Source of the DNA: Chloroflexota bacterium
GTDB taxonomy: Bacteria; Chloroflexota; Anaerolineae; Anaerolineales; Anaerolineaceae
NCBI GenBank assembly: GCA_029265085.1
Contig: JAJUJY010000082.1
Span: 1-18,258, forward strand
DNA length: 18,258 nucleotides
Direction of reading: 5' to 3'
Shown: piece after piece, positions 7,126 through 15,253 of the stretch
Layout: every line of letters starts with the position of its first letter
Position numbering within the stretch: position 1 is the stretch's first letter
Notes under the pieces: generated by a model
Seen by the model: the letters and a program-made list of their open reading frames with translations, nothing else
Told to the model about the DNA's origin: nothing
The model's database searches: none
Position numbers and translations under genes: made by a program

Positions 7126-8946
7126 TTAGCTGGGATTTCCTTTGGCTAACAAACCGCGCCGCAGGCGATCAGCCGCTTCTTCGGTGAGCGGGATAACAAT
7201 CTGAATGCGCGTCCCTTTGCCGGGCTGGGATTCGATGTGCAGCGCACCACTGACCAGTTCAGTTCGTTCGCGCAAGTTGATCATCCCCAGACTGCCACGC
7301 CGGTTATAAGACGACTGTATTGATTGTACATCAAAACCCTTGCCGTTGTCAGCTATTTCTAATAAAGCCATACTGCGATCGCGGGTAATAAATTTTAAGG
7401 AAACTCGAATCTGGCTGGCTTCCGCGTGTTTGCGGGCATTATTGACCGCTTCTTCAGAAATTGAAAAGACTGCACTTTGTTTGGCTGTCTCCAGTAATTC
7501 CACCACCTGCGGGTCGGCCTCGATCAGTACGTTTTGGTGGTAGGTGTCGCGCATTTTATCGGCCATTGTTTGCAGCGCCGGGATTAACCCTTCCGCTTCT
7601 AAAACCAGCGGGCGCAGTGTGAACAACATATGCCGGATTTCCTGTGTGGTTTTGCGCGCCAGGTCTTCAATTTCTGCCAGCTCTTTGGGCAGGTCTTGCG
7701 GGGCTCGTTCCAGCATCACCCGTGCCACACTGAGGCGCATTGCGATGGAAGAGACCGATTGGGTTGGTCCGTCATGCAGGTCGCGCGCCAATTTTTTACG
7801 CGCATCTTCCTGGCTGGCAATGATCTGCTCTTTTTCCTCGCGAATTTCTTGAAAAAGACGGGCGTTTTGGATGGCAGTGGTGGCCTGGTGGCTGATGATT
7901 TCCAGTAATTCTCGGCGTTCCTGGTGGAAGAAATTTGCCTCTACGTGGGCAAATAAGAGCACACCGTAGGCATCCAGTCCGCGCAGCAGTGGTAAGGCCA
8001 GGGCAGATTTGCAGGGCTGCAGTGAGAGCAGGCGGCTGAGTTCTGGGTCGTGGGTGGGTTCGGTGGTGTGCTGCGGCTCGCCGCGTTTAATCGCCTCTGC
8101 CAGGATACCTGCATCCGCCGGAAAGGATTGGCGCAAATCGGTGGGCGAAAGCCCGCGAGCCGAACCAATGGTCAGATCTTTTTCACCAAATAACAGGACC
8201 GCGCTGATTAAGCGCGTGTCTTCCTGTTCGCCAATCATCGCATTGGCGCTTAAATCGAGCGCGGTATTGAGCACTACCTGGTAATTTAAGGTGGCACTGA
8301 GCGCTTCGGTCATTTCATAAAATGTTTGCATACGCCGCCGCTCTTGCAGCTGGGCTTTGCGTTCTGATTCGGTGCGAATTATTAACTGTTCCTGGTAGCG
8401 TTTGCGCACAATTTTCATCATGCGCAGGCTGAGCAGACCAAACACCAGCCCAAGGATCAGGTTGATCCCTGCGGTGAGCCCCCAAATGGGCAAAAATTGC
8501 TCAATTTTTGAAAAACCGTTGGTGATAAAAGCAAAACCCGCCTGGGTGATCGAAAAGATCAAAGCCGTGACCAGGGAGCCGCGCCATTCAAAGTACACCG
8601 CAGAAGAAAGGATGGCTAAAATGCCGATCCAGATCAACGGCCCGGAAAGATTGCCATTAAAAATGAAAAGGCCCGCCCCGCCTAAAAAATCAACCAGTAC
8701 ATTTACAAAACGGTGGGCTACCAGGCGGCGGTTATTCGCTGCAAGGATGGTAATAAACACATTCCATAAGCCTAAACCGCCTAAGATGCACAATGAAAAC
8801 AGATTGATCGGTGCGCATACCACGCCAACCATTAACGCTGCGCCGACCAGAGACATCCAGCGCAGGGTAATGGCGAACCAGTCCGCCAGAAATGGGAAAT
8901 CTGCTTTACGCACAAAACCATCATAACCGAAACCCCACTCATTCAC
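7126..8946 (-). CDS. Membrane-bound GAF sensor histidine kinase, NarL/DesK type
   Basis: This 606-residue protein has about six N-terminal membrane segments (roughly 22-44, 47-69, 77-97, 102-118, 123-141, 153-175), a linker, a GAF domain (about 211-365) and a short coiled coil. A HisKA_3 dimerisation domain follows, with phospho-acceptor H391 in ARDLHDGPTQSVSS. The HATPase domain has the N box EEAVNNARKHA (498-508), DNGKGF (533-538) and the G2 stretch RRGSLGMINLRER (549-561). HisKA_3 kinases normally phosphorylate NarL-type (LuxR-HTH) response regulators. No response regulator is encoded in this window, so the partner lies elsewhere. The signal could be membrane-sensed or bound by GAF. The GTG start at 8946 lacks a good ribosome site, so a start a few codons later (the GTG at residue 12) is possible. 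It appears to lead an operon with the hydrolase. Confidence 0.92.
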   Translation of the reverse strand: MNEWGFGYDGFVRKADFPFLADWFAITLRWMSLVGAALMVGVVCAPINLFSLCILGGLGLWNVFITILAANNRRLVAHRFVNVLVDFLGGAGLFIFNGNLSGPLIWIGILAILSSAVYFEWRGSLVTALIFSITQAGFAFITNGFSKIEQFLPIWGLTAGINLILGLVFGLLSLRMMKIVRKRYQEQLIIRTESERKAQLQERRRMQTFYEMTEALSATLNYQVVLNTALDLSANAMIGEQEDTRLISAVLLFGEKDLTIGSARGLSPTDLRQSFPADAGILAEAIKRGEPQHTTEPTHDPELSRLLSLQPCKSALALPLLRGLDAYGVLLFAHVEANFFHQERRELLEIISHQATTAIQNARLFQEIREEKEQIIASQEDARKKLARDLHDGPTQSVSSIAMRLSVARVMLERAPQDLPKELAEIEDLARKTTQEIRHMLFTLRPLVLEAEGLIPALQTMADKMRDTYHQNVLIEADPQVVELLETAKQSAVFSISEEAVNNARKHAEASQIRVSLKFITRDRSMALLEIADNGKGFDVQSIQSSYNRRGSLGMINLRERTELVSGALHIESQPGKGTRIQIVIPLTEEAADRLRRGLLAKGNPS

Positions 8947-8960
8947 CAGTAGGTTGGAGC

Positions 8961-8979
8961 AGCACTTAAGAAAAGTGTT
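8961..8979. promoter_or_regulatory. Inverted repeat upstream of the histidine kinase
   Basis: AGCACTT (8961-8967) and AAGTGTT (8973-8979) form a 7-5-7 inverted repeat with one mismatch, 15 nt before the kinase start codon. It could be an operator or an mRNA hairpin in the leader. No good -10/-35 pair is visible around it. Confidence 0.3.
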
Positions 8980-9011
8980 AACTCTTGGATGGAAAAAGGT
9001 ACAGCATGGTT

Positions 9012-9062
9012 GTTTTTAAAGAAACAGCCCCGCGGCTTTGGTAAATCAGCACGCGGGGTTGT
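9012..9062 (-). terminator. Rho-independent terminator after nadE
   Basis: Bases 9024-9034 pair with 9052-9062 over 11 bp (one G-T wobble), with the GC core CCCCGCG/CGCGGGG and a 17-nt loop. Read on the minus strand, the stem is followed by TTCTTTAAAAA. It lies 34 bp beyond the nadE stop and would end the Lgt-like/amidase/nadE transcript before the histidine kinase gene. Confidence 0.75.
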
Positions 9063-9095
9063 ACTTGTTGAAGCAGAATTGGGATAAAAGGCCGT

Positions 9096-9917
9096 TTAGG
9101 TTCCCCAATCGCGCAGATACAAGAAGTCGTAGCCGATGGTGCGGTTGCTCAGCTTGGCAATCGGCGGCAAAATGCGTTTAAACTGGTTGCGGCGTACTCG
9201 CTCGACCACACTATGCACAAATGCTTGATTGAACCCGGCCTGGATGCATTCATCCGGTGTGTAGCGTTGATCCACCAGCAGGTAAAGCAGCTGGTCCGCA
9301 TCCGCATAGGTGTATCCCAATTCGCCTTCATCGGTCTGCCCGGACCATAAATCCGCCGAGGGCGCTTTGGAGATGACGGATTCCGGCACACCCAGGTCGC
9401 GGGAAAGCTGCCTGACCTGGGTCTTGTACAAATCACCAATCGGGTTGAGTGCGCAGGCCGAGTCGCCGTACAGGGTGGAATATCCGAGCAATATTTCGGT
9501 CTTATTGCCCGTGCCAACTACCAGCCCGCGAAACGCGGCCGATTGGTCGTACAGAACCACCATGCGCATCCGTGCCATGATGTTGCCCTTGCGCATATTG
9601 TCCATATCCGGGAAATAGGCAATTAATGGGTCCACCATGGGGGTAATTTCGATGGTCATGTGTTGGACGCCGGTGGCATCGATGACTTTCTGGGCATCAT
9701 CCAGTGAATCTTGTGAGGAAGATTTGTACGGCATGCGGATGGCCAGCACATTTTCCGGCCCGAGGGCTTCTGCGGCCAGGAAGCAGGATAAGGCTGAATC
9801 AATCCCGCCGGAAAGACCAAGTACGGCTTTTTTCATGCCTGTGCGCGTGATTTCTGAACGGATGAAACCGGTGAGGATCTTGCGAGCTAATTGAGCGTTG
9901 ATAGTTAAGTCGATCAT
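9096..9917 (-). CDS. nadE: NAD synthetase, ammonia-dependent type (NadE)
   Basis: This 273-residue synthetase catalyses the last step of NAD formation: nicotinate adenine dinucleotide plus ATP plus ammonia gives NAD, AMP and pyrophosphate. The PP-loop ATP motif GLSGGIDSA is at 34-42, the GTGNKTEILLGYSTLYGD block at 135-152 and KAPSADLWSGQTDEGELG at 184-201. The length is that of the ammonia-only enzyme, with no fused glutaminase. The ATG is set by TAAGGAG 7 nt upstream, which overlaps the stop of the preceding amidase gene 11 bp away. That amidase is probably its nitrogen-supplying partner. A hairpin terminator follows the stop. Function is very secure; the ammonia source is inferred. Confidence 0.96.
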   Translation of the reverse strand: MIDLTINAQLARKILTGFIRSEITRTGMKKAVLGLSGGIDSALSCFLAAEALGPENVLAIRMPYKSSSQDSLDDAQKVIDATGVQHMTIEITPMVDPLIAYFPDMDNMRKGNIMARMRMVVLYDQSAAFRGLVVGTGNKTEILLGYSTLYGDSACALNPIGDLYKTQVRQLSRDLGVPESVISKAPSADLWSGQTDEGELGYTYADADQLLYLLVDQRYTPDECIQAGFNQAFVHSVVERVRRNQFKRILPPIAKLSNRTIGYDFLYLRDWGT

Positions 9918-9928
9918 GGCGGCTCTCC

Positions 9929-10798
9929 TTAGTGACCTGAATTACGGCCCTGGCTGCTTAGAATGCGCTCTAATTCGCGCTGAACCAGGGCGGTGCGCTC
10001 GTCACGCAGCAGCGGCAGGCGGGCGCGGGTGCGGTGAAGCTGGTTGAGGTCAATTTCGCCCAGGGTAAGCGACTCTTCGTGATAAGGTGCGCGGGTAATC
10101 AGGTCACCATTGGGATCGTAAATGGCCGACCCACCCCAAAAGTTCAATCCGTCTTCATAACCAACCCGGTTGGCATGGACCACAAAAGAGGTGTACAGGC
10201 TGGCATAGGCGCGGTTGATGTGATCCACCCAGCGCGCCGATTCGAGCATATCATTGGCGTTCAGTCCGCGCCCGGGGGATGCGGAAGTGAGCAAGAGCAA
10301 GTCTGCGCCATCTAGCCAGAGCAGATAGGGCGGCGAGGCATGCCAGAAATCTTCACAGATCAACACGCCCACACGCCCAAAACGGGTGTCAAAGGCGGCC
10401 AACGAGTCACCCAGTGCAAAGAAACGGCCTTCATCAAACAGCCCGTAGGTTGGCAAATAGACCTTGCGGTGCACGTGCAGTACCTGTCCGCGCGAGAGAT
10501 ACGCCGCGGCAATATAAAAGCGGTTGCGCGTGTCTTCTTCCACAAAACCAACCAGTAAATCCAGTTTCTGGCTGGCTTCCAGCAGCGGGCGAAAAATCGG
10601 ATCGTCAGCGGTGGGACGCAGGGCAACTGTGGGCGTTAAGTCCTGGAGCACATACCCCGTCAGTGATAATTCGGGGAAAATTAGCAAATCGGCTCCACCG
10701 GCCTGTGCTTCTTTCACCAGGGCAAGGTGCTTTTCCAGGTTGGCCTGGACGTTGCCCAAGACAGTATTGATTTGAGAGAGAGCAATGGTTATTTTCAT
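9929..10798 (-). CDS. Nitrilase-superfamily amidase, likely glutaminase partner of NadE
   Basis: This 289-residue protein has the nitrilase/carbon-nitrogen hydrolase triad: E43 in FPELSLTGY, K112 in HRKVYLPTYG and C148 in VLICEDFW. The LPTYGLFDEGRFF stretch at 115-127 resembles the glutaminase domain of fused glutamine-dependent NAD synthetases (LPNYGVFDE-type), rather than omega-amidases or nitrilases. It likely cleaves glutamine to ammonia and glutamate for NadE. The evidence is the sequence resemblance and position: it lies immediately upstream of nadE, 11 bp apart, with nadE's ribosome site overlapping its stop. It follows the Lgt-like gene by 21 bp. The ATG at 10798 has a poor ribosome site, suggesting translational coupling or reinitiation. 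A different amide substrate, such as a carbamoyl compound, cannot be excluded. Confidence 0.88.
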   Translation of the reverse strand: MKITIALSQINTVLGNVQANLEKHLALVKEAQAGGADLLIFPELSLTGYVLQDLTPTVALRPTADDPIFRPLLEASQKLDLLVGFVEEDTRNRFYIAAAYLSRGQVLHVHRKVYLPTYGLFDEGRFFALGDSLAAFDTRFGRVGVLICEDFWHASPPYLLWLDGADLLLLTSASPGRGLNANDMLESARWVDHINRAYASLYTSFVVHANRVGYEDGLNFWGGSAIYDPNGDLITRAPYHEESLTLGEIDLNQLHRTRARLPLLRDERTALVQRELERILSSQGRNSGH

Positions 10799-10819
10799 AG
10801 GGTTTGCCAGTAAATAAAA

Positions 10820-11605
10820 TTAGAATGGAGATACTGAGGAGGAGGGATTGGACGATTTGGCCTTCTTTGCCCGTCTGACTTCCCGCCTGATTTTGCGTAA
10901 ATAAGTGAGCCAACTGGCCAGAGCGATTAATCCACCCAGGGCAATCAAGCCGGTTGAAACCAGTTGTTCGGTGTGCAGTCCCTGCCACAGCGGGAGAGGG
11001 TCTGCACGCCAGTTGGAAAATAGCCGTAAAACACTACCCAACAGGAAAAATCCCACTCCAGCACGCAGGCCGCTGGTCTCTGCCGGCAGGGAAATGCTGC
11101 CCAGCCAGTAAAACAAGATCAGCACAAGGGCGGCCGCAGCCGGTTGGAGCGGCATGCGGTGGGCGATCGCTCCGGTGGGGTCCTGAACATTGATTCCCCA
11201 GCCGTCCGGGAAAGGCATTTCGATCCCGTAAAAACAGCCTGCCTGCCAGCAGCCCATCCAGGCGGCGGCGCTAACGATGGGGAAGAGGGGCAAAACAGCA
11301 TCGGCTACCATGCCGAACGGTTTGCGCCAGACCAGCGCGGCCAGCAAAAGCCCTAACAGTGCACCGATCAGTGCGCCCGGCCAGGCTACTCCGCCATCCC
11401 AGAAGCGCAGCATGCGCAGCAGATCATTGTTAAAATAGCGTGGAAAGTACAGCACATAAGAAATGCGCGCTCCCACCAGGCTGAGTGCCAGCACAGCCAG
11501 ACCGGCCTTAACCCGCGCTAACGCCTGTGATTCCGGGTCGCGGGAGGCGATCTCCCATAAAGCCAGTGATGCGGCAATCCCAACCAGCAGTGAAAATCCG
11601 TTCAA
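10820..11605 (-). CDS. Divergent Lgt-family (prolipoprotein diacylglyceryl transferase-like) membrane protein
   Basis: This 261-residue protein has about seven hydrophobic segments and a basic C-terminal tail (about 236-251). The Lgt fold is suggested by GARISYVL (45-52), WDGGVAWPGALIGA (69-82, the place of the Lgt WxGGMSxHGG motif), GCWQAGCFYG (118-127, the place of GRxGNFxNxE), RMPLQP (150-155, compare HPxQLYE) and LRLFSNWR (193-200). True Lgt attaches diacylglycerol to the lipobox cysteine in the membrane. Here the usual histidine is replaced by P76, and the Arg/Asn of the signature are lost. It may therefore be a divergent paralogue with another lipid-transfer role. The start is a TTG at 11605 with AGGTG 4 nt upstream. 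It is the first gene of the NAD operon. Confidence 0.7.
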   Translation of the reverse strand: MNGFSLLVGIAASLALWEIASRDPESQALARVKAGLAVLALSLVGARISYVLYFPRYFNNDLLRMLRFWDGGVAWPGALIGALLGLLLAALVWRKPFGMVADAVLPLFPIVSAAAWMGCWQAGCFYGIEMPFPDGWGINVQDPTGAIAHRMPLQPAAAALVLILFYWLGSISLPAETSGLRAGVGFFLLGSVLRLFSNWRADPLPLWQGLHTEQLVSTGLIALGGLIALASWLTYLRKIRREVRRAKKAKSSNPSSSVSPF

Positions 11606-11711
11606 CGAGCACCTGTCCGGCGAATTTTAAATTCAGGCAGAGCATGAATTTTGCCAGTTTGTGTTAATTCGCCTTTGCCTTTCTATTGTATCGGATTTTA
11701 TGATCAGGATG

Positions 11712-11740
11712 ATTATACTCTATTTGTGTAAAAAATACAC
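11712..11740 (-). promoter_or_regulatory. Candidate promoter and palindrome for the Lgt-like/amidase/nadE operon
   Basis: The minus strand reads TATAAT at 11717-11712. No good -35 is visible, but the -35 region overlaps a 5-5-5 palindrome, GTGTA (11726-11730) and TACAC (11736-11740). A start near 11705 would leave a leader of about 100 nt. A factor bound at the palindrome could act as activator or repressor; this is inference. The rest of the 11606-11799 gap is terminator or featureless. Confidence 0.4.
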
Positions 11741-11752
11741 GAACTAAATTCT

Positions 11753-11782
11753 TAGAAAAAGAGGATGGAAAACCATCCTCTT
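11753..11782 (-). terminator. Rho-independent terminator of the GH3-ROK operon
   Basis: AAGAGGATGG (11759-11768, counting outward from the loop) pairs perfectly over 10 bp with CCATCCTCTT around an AAAA loop. On the minus strand the stem runs straight into TTTTTC. It begins 18 bp after the ROK stop codon. Confidence 0.9.
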
Positions 11783-11799
11783 GAAACCTTCCAGTCAAT

Positions 11800-13017
11800 T
11801 CAGGCGGGGATGAGAACCGTTTTATCGCCAAATTCAAAAAAGTGCTCCAAAACCAGGGCGGCTGCTCCCACGGTGACGCTTTCATCGCCTAACTGGCAGA
11901 GCTGGATCGAGGCTCTCTCAAAAGATTGCGGTAGAGCATATTGTTGGGAAATTTGCTGAATTTCTTGCAAGAATTGCTGGCCAAACATCGCTCCGGACCA
12001 GCCGCCCACCAGCAGCATCTCCGGGTTATACAGGTTAATCAGGTTCGCTATTCCTGCCCCAAGATATTTCAGGGTTTCTTGAATGGTTTGTCTTGCAGCC
12101 AGGTCGCCTTGATGATACGCGTTCAAAATGAATTGCATATTTTCTATCTGCGCATCGGAAGGCAGGGCTGCTGCTGGGGCAAGGCGTAGATAGCGGTCAA
12201 TAATCGCGTTTGCACCGATATAGGCTTCCAGGCAGCCGTGGCTGCCGCAGCGGCAGGCTGGACCATCGATATTCAGTGTGGTGTGTCCAAACTCACCCGC
12301 GCTATTGGATGTGCCGCGGAAGAGTTTGCGATCGGCAATTAAACCGCTGCCGACCCCGGTACCTACCAATAAGACAGCCAGGTTGTTGACCCCCTTGCCA
12401 GCGCCAAACAGCATTTCAGCAACGGCCATCGCTTTTGCGCCGTTATCCATGAAAATTGGGATGGAGAGCCGTTGATTTAGCTGTGCGGTGATGGATACAT
12501 TATGCCAGCCCCAATTGGGGGTGAAGATGGAAACGCCTTTGACGGGGTCCACCAGACCTGGAAAACCGATGCCAGCACCAATAATCTCCTCAGTGTATAT
12601 GCCAGCCTGACGGATCATCTCTTGGATGGATTGATCGATCAAATCAACAATGGATTCCGTGGGGATTTGCTGGCGGGTTAAAGGAAAATAGTTTTGAAAT
12701 AACGAATTAAAAAGAATATCGAACAATTCGGCTTTAATAAATGTTTCACCAACTTCGATGCCAATAAAATAACCGTACTGGGGATTAATTTGCAGCAATG
12801 TGCTTGGACGGCCGCTGTCGGCATACTTCATACCGGTTTCACCCAGAATGTCTTTTGCAAGCAAATCACTGACAATGTGGGTGACGGTAGCAGGGCTGAT
12901 GCCGATTTGTTGGCTGATTTCCAGGCGCGAAATAGGCCCTTCAAAGTATATTTTTCGCAAAATTTCACTTTGATTGGCGCGGCGCAAATCTTGAGGAGAA
13001 GGTTTTTTGTATTTCAT
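11800..13017 (-). CDS. ROK-family transcriptional repressor (NagC/Mlc/XylR type)
   Basis: This 405-residue regulator has an N-terminal winged helix (about 10-75, with GPISRLEISQQIGISPATVTHIVSDLL) and a ROK sugar-kinase-like body. GIGFPGLVD (149-157), the GTGVGSGL phosphate loop (219-226) and GEFGH (241-245) are present. The zinc ligands are H244 plus C255, C257 and C262 in CRCGSHGCLEAY. Where ROK sugar kinases have their catalytic aspartate (DNDAN), this protein reads DNGAKAMA (191-198), so it should bind sugar but not phosphorylate it. It starts only 3 bp after the GH3 stop, hence one operon. It most likely represses its own operon and the divergent ABC genes through the palindrome at 15272-15290, and is released by a sugar. 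Confidence 0.93.
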   Translation of the reverse strand: MKYKKPSPQDLRRANQSEILRKIYFEGPISRLEISQQIGISPATVTHIVSDLLAKDILGETGMKYADSGRPSTLLQINPQYGYFIGIEVGETFIKAELFDILFNSLFQNYFPLTRQQIPTESIVDLIDQSIQEMIRQAGIYTEEIIGAGIGFPGLVDPVKGVSIFTPNWGWHNVSITAQLNQRLSIPIFMDNGAKAMAVAEMLFGAGKGVNNLAVLLVGTGVGSGLIADRKLFRGTSNSAGEFGHTTLNIDGPACRCGSHGCLEAYIGANAIIDRYLRLAPAAALPSDAQIENMQFILNAYHQGDLAARQTIQETLKYLGAGIANLINLYNPEMLLVGGWSGAMFGQQFLQEIQQISQQYALPQSFERASIQLCQLGDESVTVGAAALVLEHFFEFGDKTVLIPA

Positions 13018-13020
13018 GGC

Positions 13021-15198
13021 TTATTCTTGTGAACGTAAAATAAAGTTGCTTTCTAACCCTTCCAGGGCATTCGGTCCAATCCAGACTTTGAATTTCCCTG
13101 GCTCTGCCTGATATTGCCCCTGGGCATTCCAGAAACGCAGCCGCGCAACCGGAATTGAGAAATTTACTCGTTGGCTTTCTCCCGGGGTGAGCGTGATCTT
13201 GGTAAAGTCTTTTAATTCTTTTACCGGACGGGTGACACTGCCAACCAGGTCGCGAATATAACATTGGACGATTTCAGTGCCCGTGCGTTTTCCAGTGTTG
13301 GTTATTACTGCCGAGACAACCAGGCTTTCATCTTCGTGTAATTGCGGTGTTTCAACCCGCAAATCGCTGTAGGCAAATGTTGTGTAGGTCAGTCCGTAAC
13401 CAAATGGGTAGAGGGGTTGATCGCTTTCGTCTAGATATACCGAACGGTGTGCCTCGTTGAATTGGATTGTACCCTGAGTGTTCGCAGGCCGCGAGGTGCT
13501 TTTGTGTGCATAATAGACAGGAATCTGGCCCTCGCAGCGCGGGAAGCTGGCCGTAATTTTTGCGCTGGGGCTGGCTGCTCCGCTGAGCAGGTTATATATT
13601 GCTTGCGCGGTAAATGAACCGCCTTGCCAGGCCATCAAAATCGCTGGCACCTGTTCCGCCAGTTGATTCAAAATCAACGGCCGCCCGCTGAACACAACTG
13701 CCACAACAGGTTTTCCCATGCGGCTGACAGCCTCTACCAGTTCGGCCTGTCTTCCGGGAAGTCCAATATGGGCTCGAGCGTGTGCCTCACCACTCATGGT
13801 GTCTTTTTCGCCAATCGCCAGGATGACCAGATCGGCTTGCTGGACCGCGTTAATCGTGTTCTGCAGGTCGAGATCACTCCCTTCAATCGAGCATCCCAGG
13901 GCATAAGTCAGCGAGCATCTCTCTGGTAAGTTCTTTTCCAGGCATTCTGCGAGGGTTTCTGTTTCGTCCGGGTTCCCTTCGCAGCTCCAACTTCCCAGCA
14001 GTGATTGTCGTTCGTTGGCTAACGGACCGATCAAGGCGATACGCTGGTTGGTCAAATTAATGGGCAGGAGTTCTTGATCATTCTTCAGCAGCACCATTGA
14101 TTTTTCGGCGGTGTGCAAGGCTAACTGGCGGTGTTCTGGTTTTTTCCAGGCAATTTCGGCGGCGGCGCGGTCAACATATGGATGCTCAAATATGCCAATC
14201 CATTCTTTTAATTCCAGGATACGCCGGGCAGCAGCATCCACGAATTGTTCAGAAACTTTTCCGGCGCGAACCAGGTCTGCCAGATGGAAATGGTAGGCAT
14301 CGCCCATCATATCGATATCTACACCAGCCAGTGCGCTCTGGAGCGAAGCTTGCTGGTGGTCTTCGGCAAAGCCATGCAGGATTAATTCGCCGATTGAATC
14401 GTAATCTGAGATAACCACTCCTTCGAACCCCCATTCGTTGCGCAGAATTTGCTGCAAGAGGAAGGCATTTGCGGTTGCCGGAACCCCGTTTAACTCATTG
14501 AACGAGGTCATGATGGTGGCAACTCCCTCATTTACGGCTGCCTGGTATGGGGGCAAGTATTCATTGCGCAGCCGGTTTTCGGACATATCTACCGTATTAT
14601 AGTCTTTTCCGGCTTCCGGGGCTCCGTAAGCAGCGTAGTGTTTGACGCAAGCTGCCATCCGGCACGCGGTGGAAGAAAATTCTTTTTGATAGCCGCGAAC
14701 GTAGGCGCGCGCTATTTGCGATCCCAGCCAGGCATCTTCTCCAGCACCTTCAGCGATTCTGCCCCAGCGTGGTTCCCGGCAAATATCCACCATAGGTGAG
14801 AAATTCCAGTGCGTCCCAGAGGCTGTTGCTTCTTTGGCTACTGCCTCGGAAACCTGTTCAATCAGTGCTGGCTCCCAGGTGCAAGACAGCGCCAGCGGGA
14901 TTGGGTAAATAATTTTGTAGCCGTGAATGACGTCATTACCAATGATTAATGGAATCCCAAGCCTGGATTCTTCGATGGCTATTTTTTGATAATAATTGAT
15001 CTGATCAATATCACGAATGGTTAAAAGTGAACCAATCCGGCCTTCTCGAACCAGTTTTGCAACATCCTGTTTCCAGGAGAGGTCTGCCTGGACCATCTGG
15101 CCGATTTTTTCTTCCAGGGTCATTTGCTGGAGCAGCCAGTCCACGTGCTGGTTTTGTTTCGTAGATAGATTGGGGGATTGAGTAATCGTGATGTCCAT
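13021..15198 (-). CDS. Glycoside hydrolase family 3 beta-glucosidase-like enzyme (BglX type)
   Basis: This 725-residue retaining glycosidase has the GH3 (alpha/beta)8 domain (about 15-345), the alpha/beta sandwich (about 365-570) and a C-terminal fibronectin-III-like domain (about 615-720). The nucleophile is D265 in VVISDYDSIGE. The acid/base is E471 in MSGEAHARAHIGLPGRQ. VKHYAAYGAPEAGKDYN at 185-201 supplies substrate-binding residues, including K186-H187. Activity is probably exo-beta-glucosidase, with beta-xylosidase or related specificity possible. No signal peptide is visible, unlike periplasmic BglX, so it should act in the cytoplasm on imported oligosaccharides. I use the ATG at 15198 (AAAGG 10 nt upstream). 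An ATG at 15270 would add 24 residues that are neither a signal peptide nor preceded by a ribosome site. It is followed by the ROK gene and diverges from the ABC genes. Confidence 0.93.
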   Translation of the reverse strand: MDITITQSPNLSTKQNQHVDWLLQQMTLEEKIGQMVQADLSWKQDVAKLVREGRIGSLLTIRDIDQINYYQKIAIEESRLGIPLIIGNDVIHGYKIIYPIPLALSCTWEPALIEQVSEAVAKEATASGTHWNFSPMVDICREPRWGRIAEGAGEDAWLGSQIARAYVRGYQKEFSSTACRMAACVKHYAAYGAPEAGKDYNTVDMSENRLRNEYLPPYQAAVNEGVATIMTSFNELNGVPATANAFLLQQILRNEWGFEGVVISDYDSIGELILHGFAEDHQQASLQSALAGVDIDMMGDAYHFHLADLVRAGKVSEQFVDAAARRILELKEWIGIFEHPYVDRAAAEIAWKKPEHRQLALHTAEKSMVLLKNDQELLPINLTNQRIALIGPLANERQSLLGSWSCEGNPDETETLAECLEKNLPERCSLTYALGCSIEGSDLDLQNTINAVQQADLVILAIGEKDTMSGEAHARAHIGLPGRQAELVEAVSRMGKPVVAVVFSGRPLILNQLAEQVPAILMAWQGGSFTAQAIYNLLSGAASPSAKITASFPRCEGQIPVYYAHKSTSRPANTQGTIQFNEAHRSVYLDESDQPLYPFGYGLTYTTFAYSDLRVETPQLHEDESLVVSAVITNTGKRTGTEIVQCYIRDLVGSVTRPVKELKDFTKITLTPGESQRVNFSIPVARLRFWNAQGQYQAEPGKFKVWIGPNALEGLESNFILRSQE

Positions 15199-15253
15199 GA
15201 TCAGATTGCCTTTCAAGTTCGTAATCAAAAGAAAATGATTGCTATGGATAAAA

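Noticed and set aside
8402..8926. 174-residue plus-strand frame opposite the histidine kinase membrane region
   Set aside because: It mirrors the kinase's hydrophobic codons on the other strand, giving a basic, motif-free peptide; no ribosome site.
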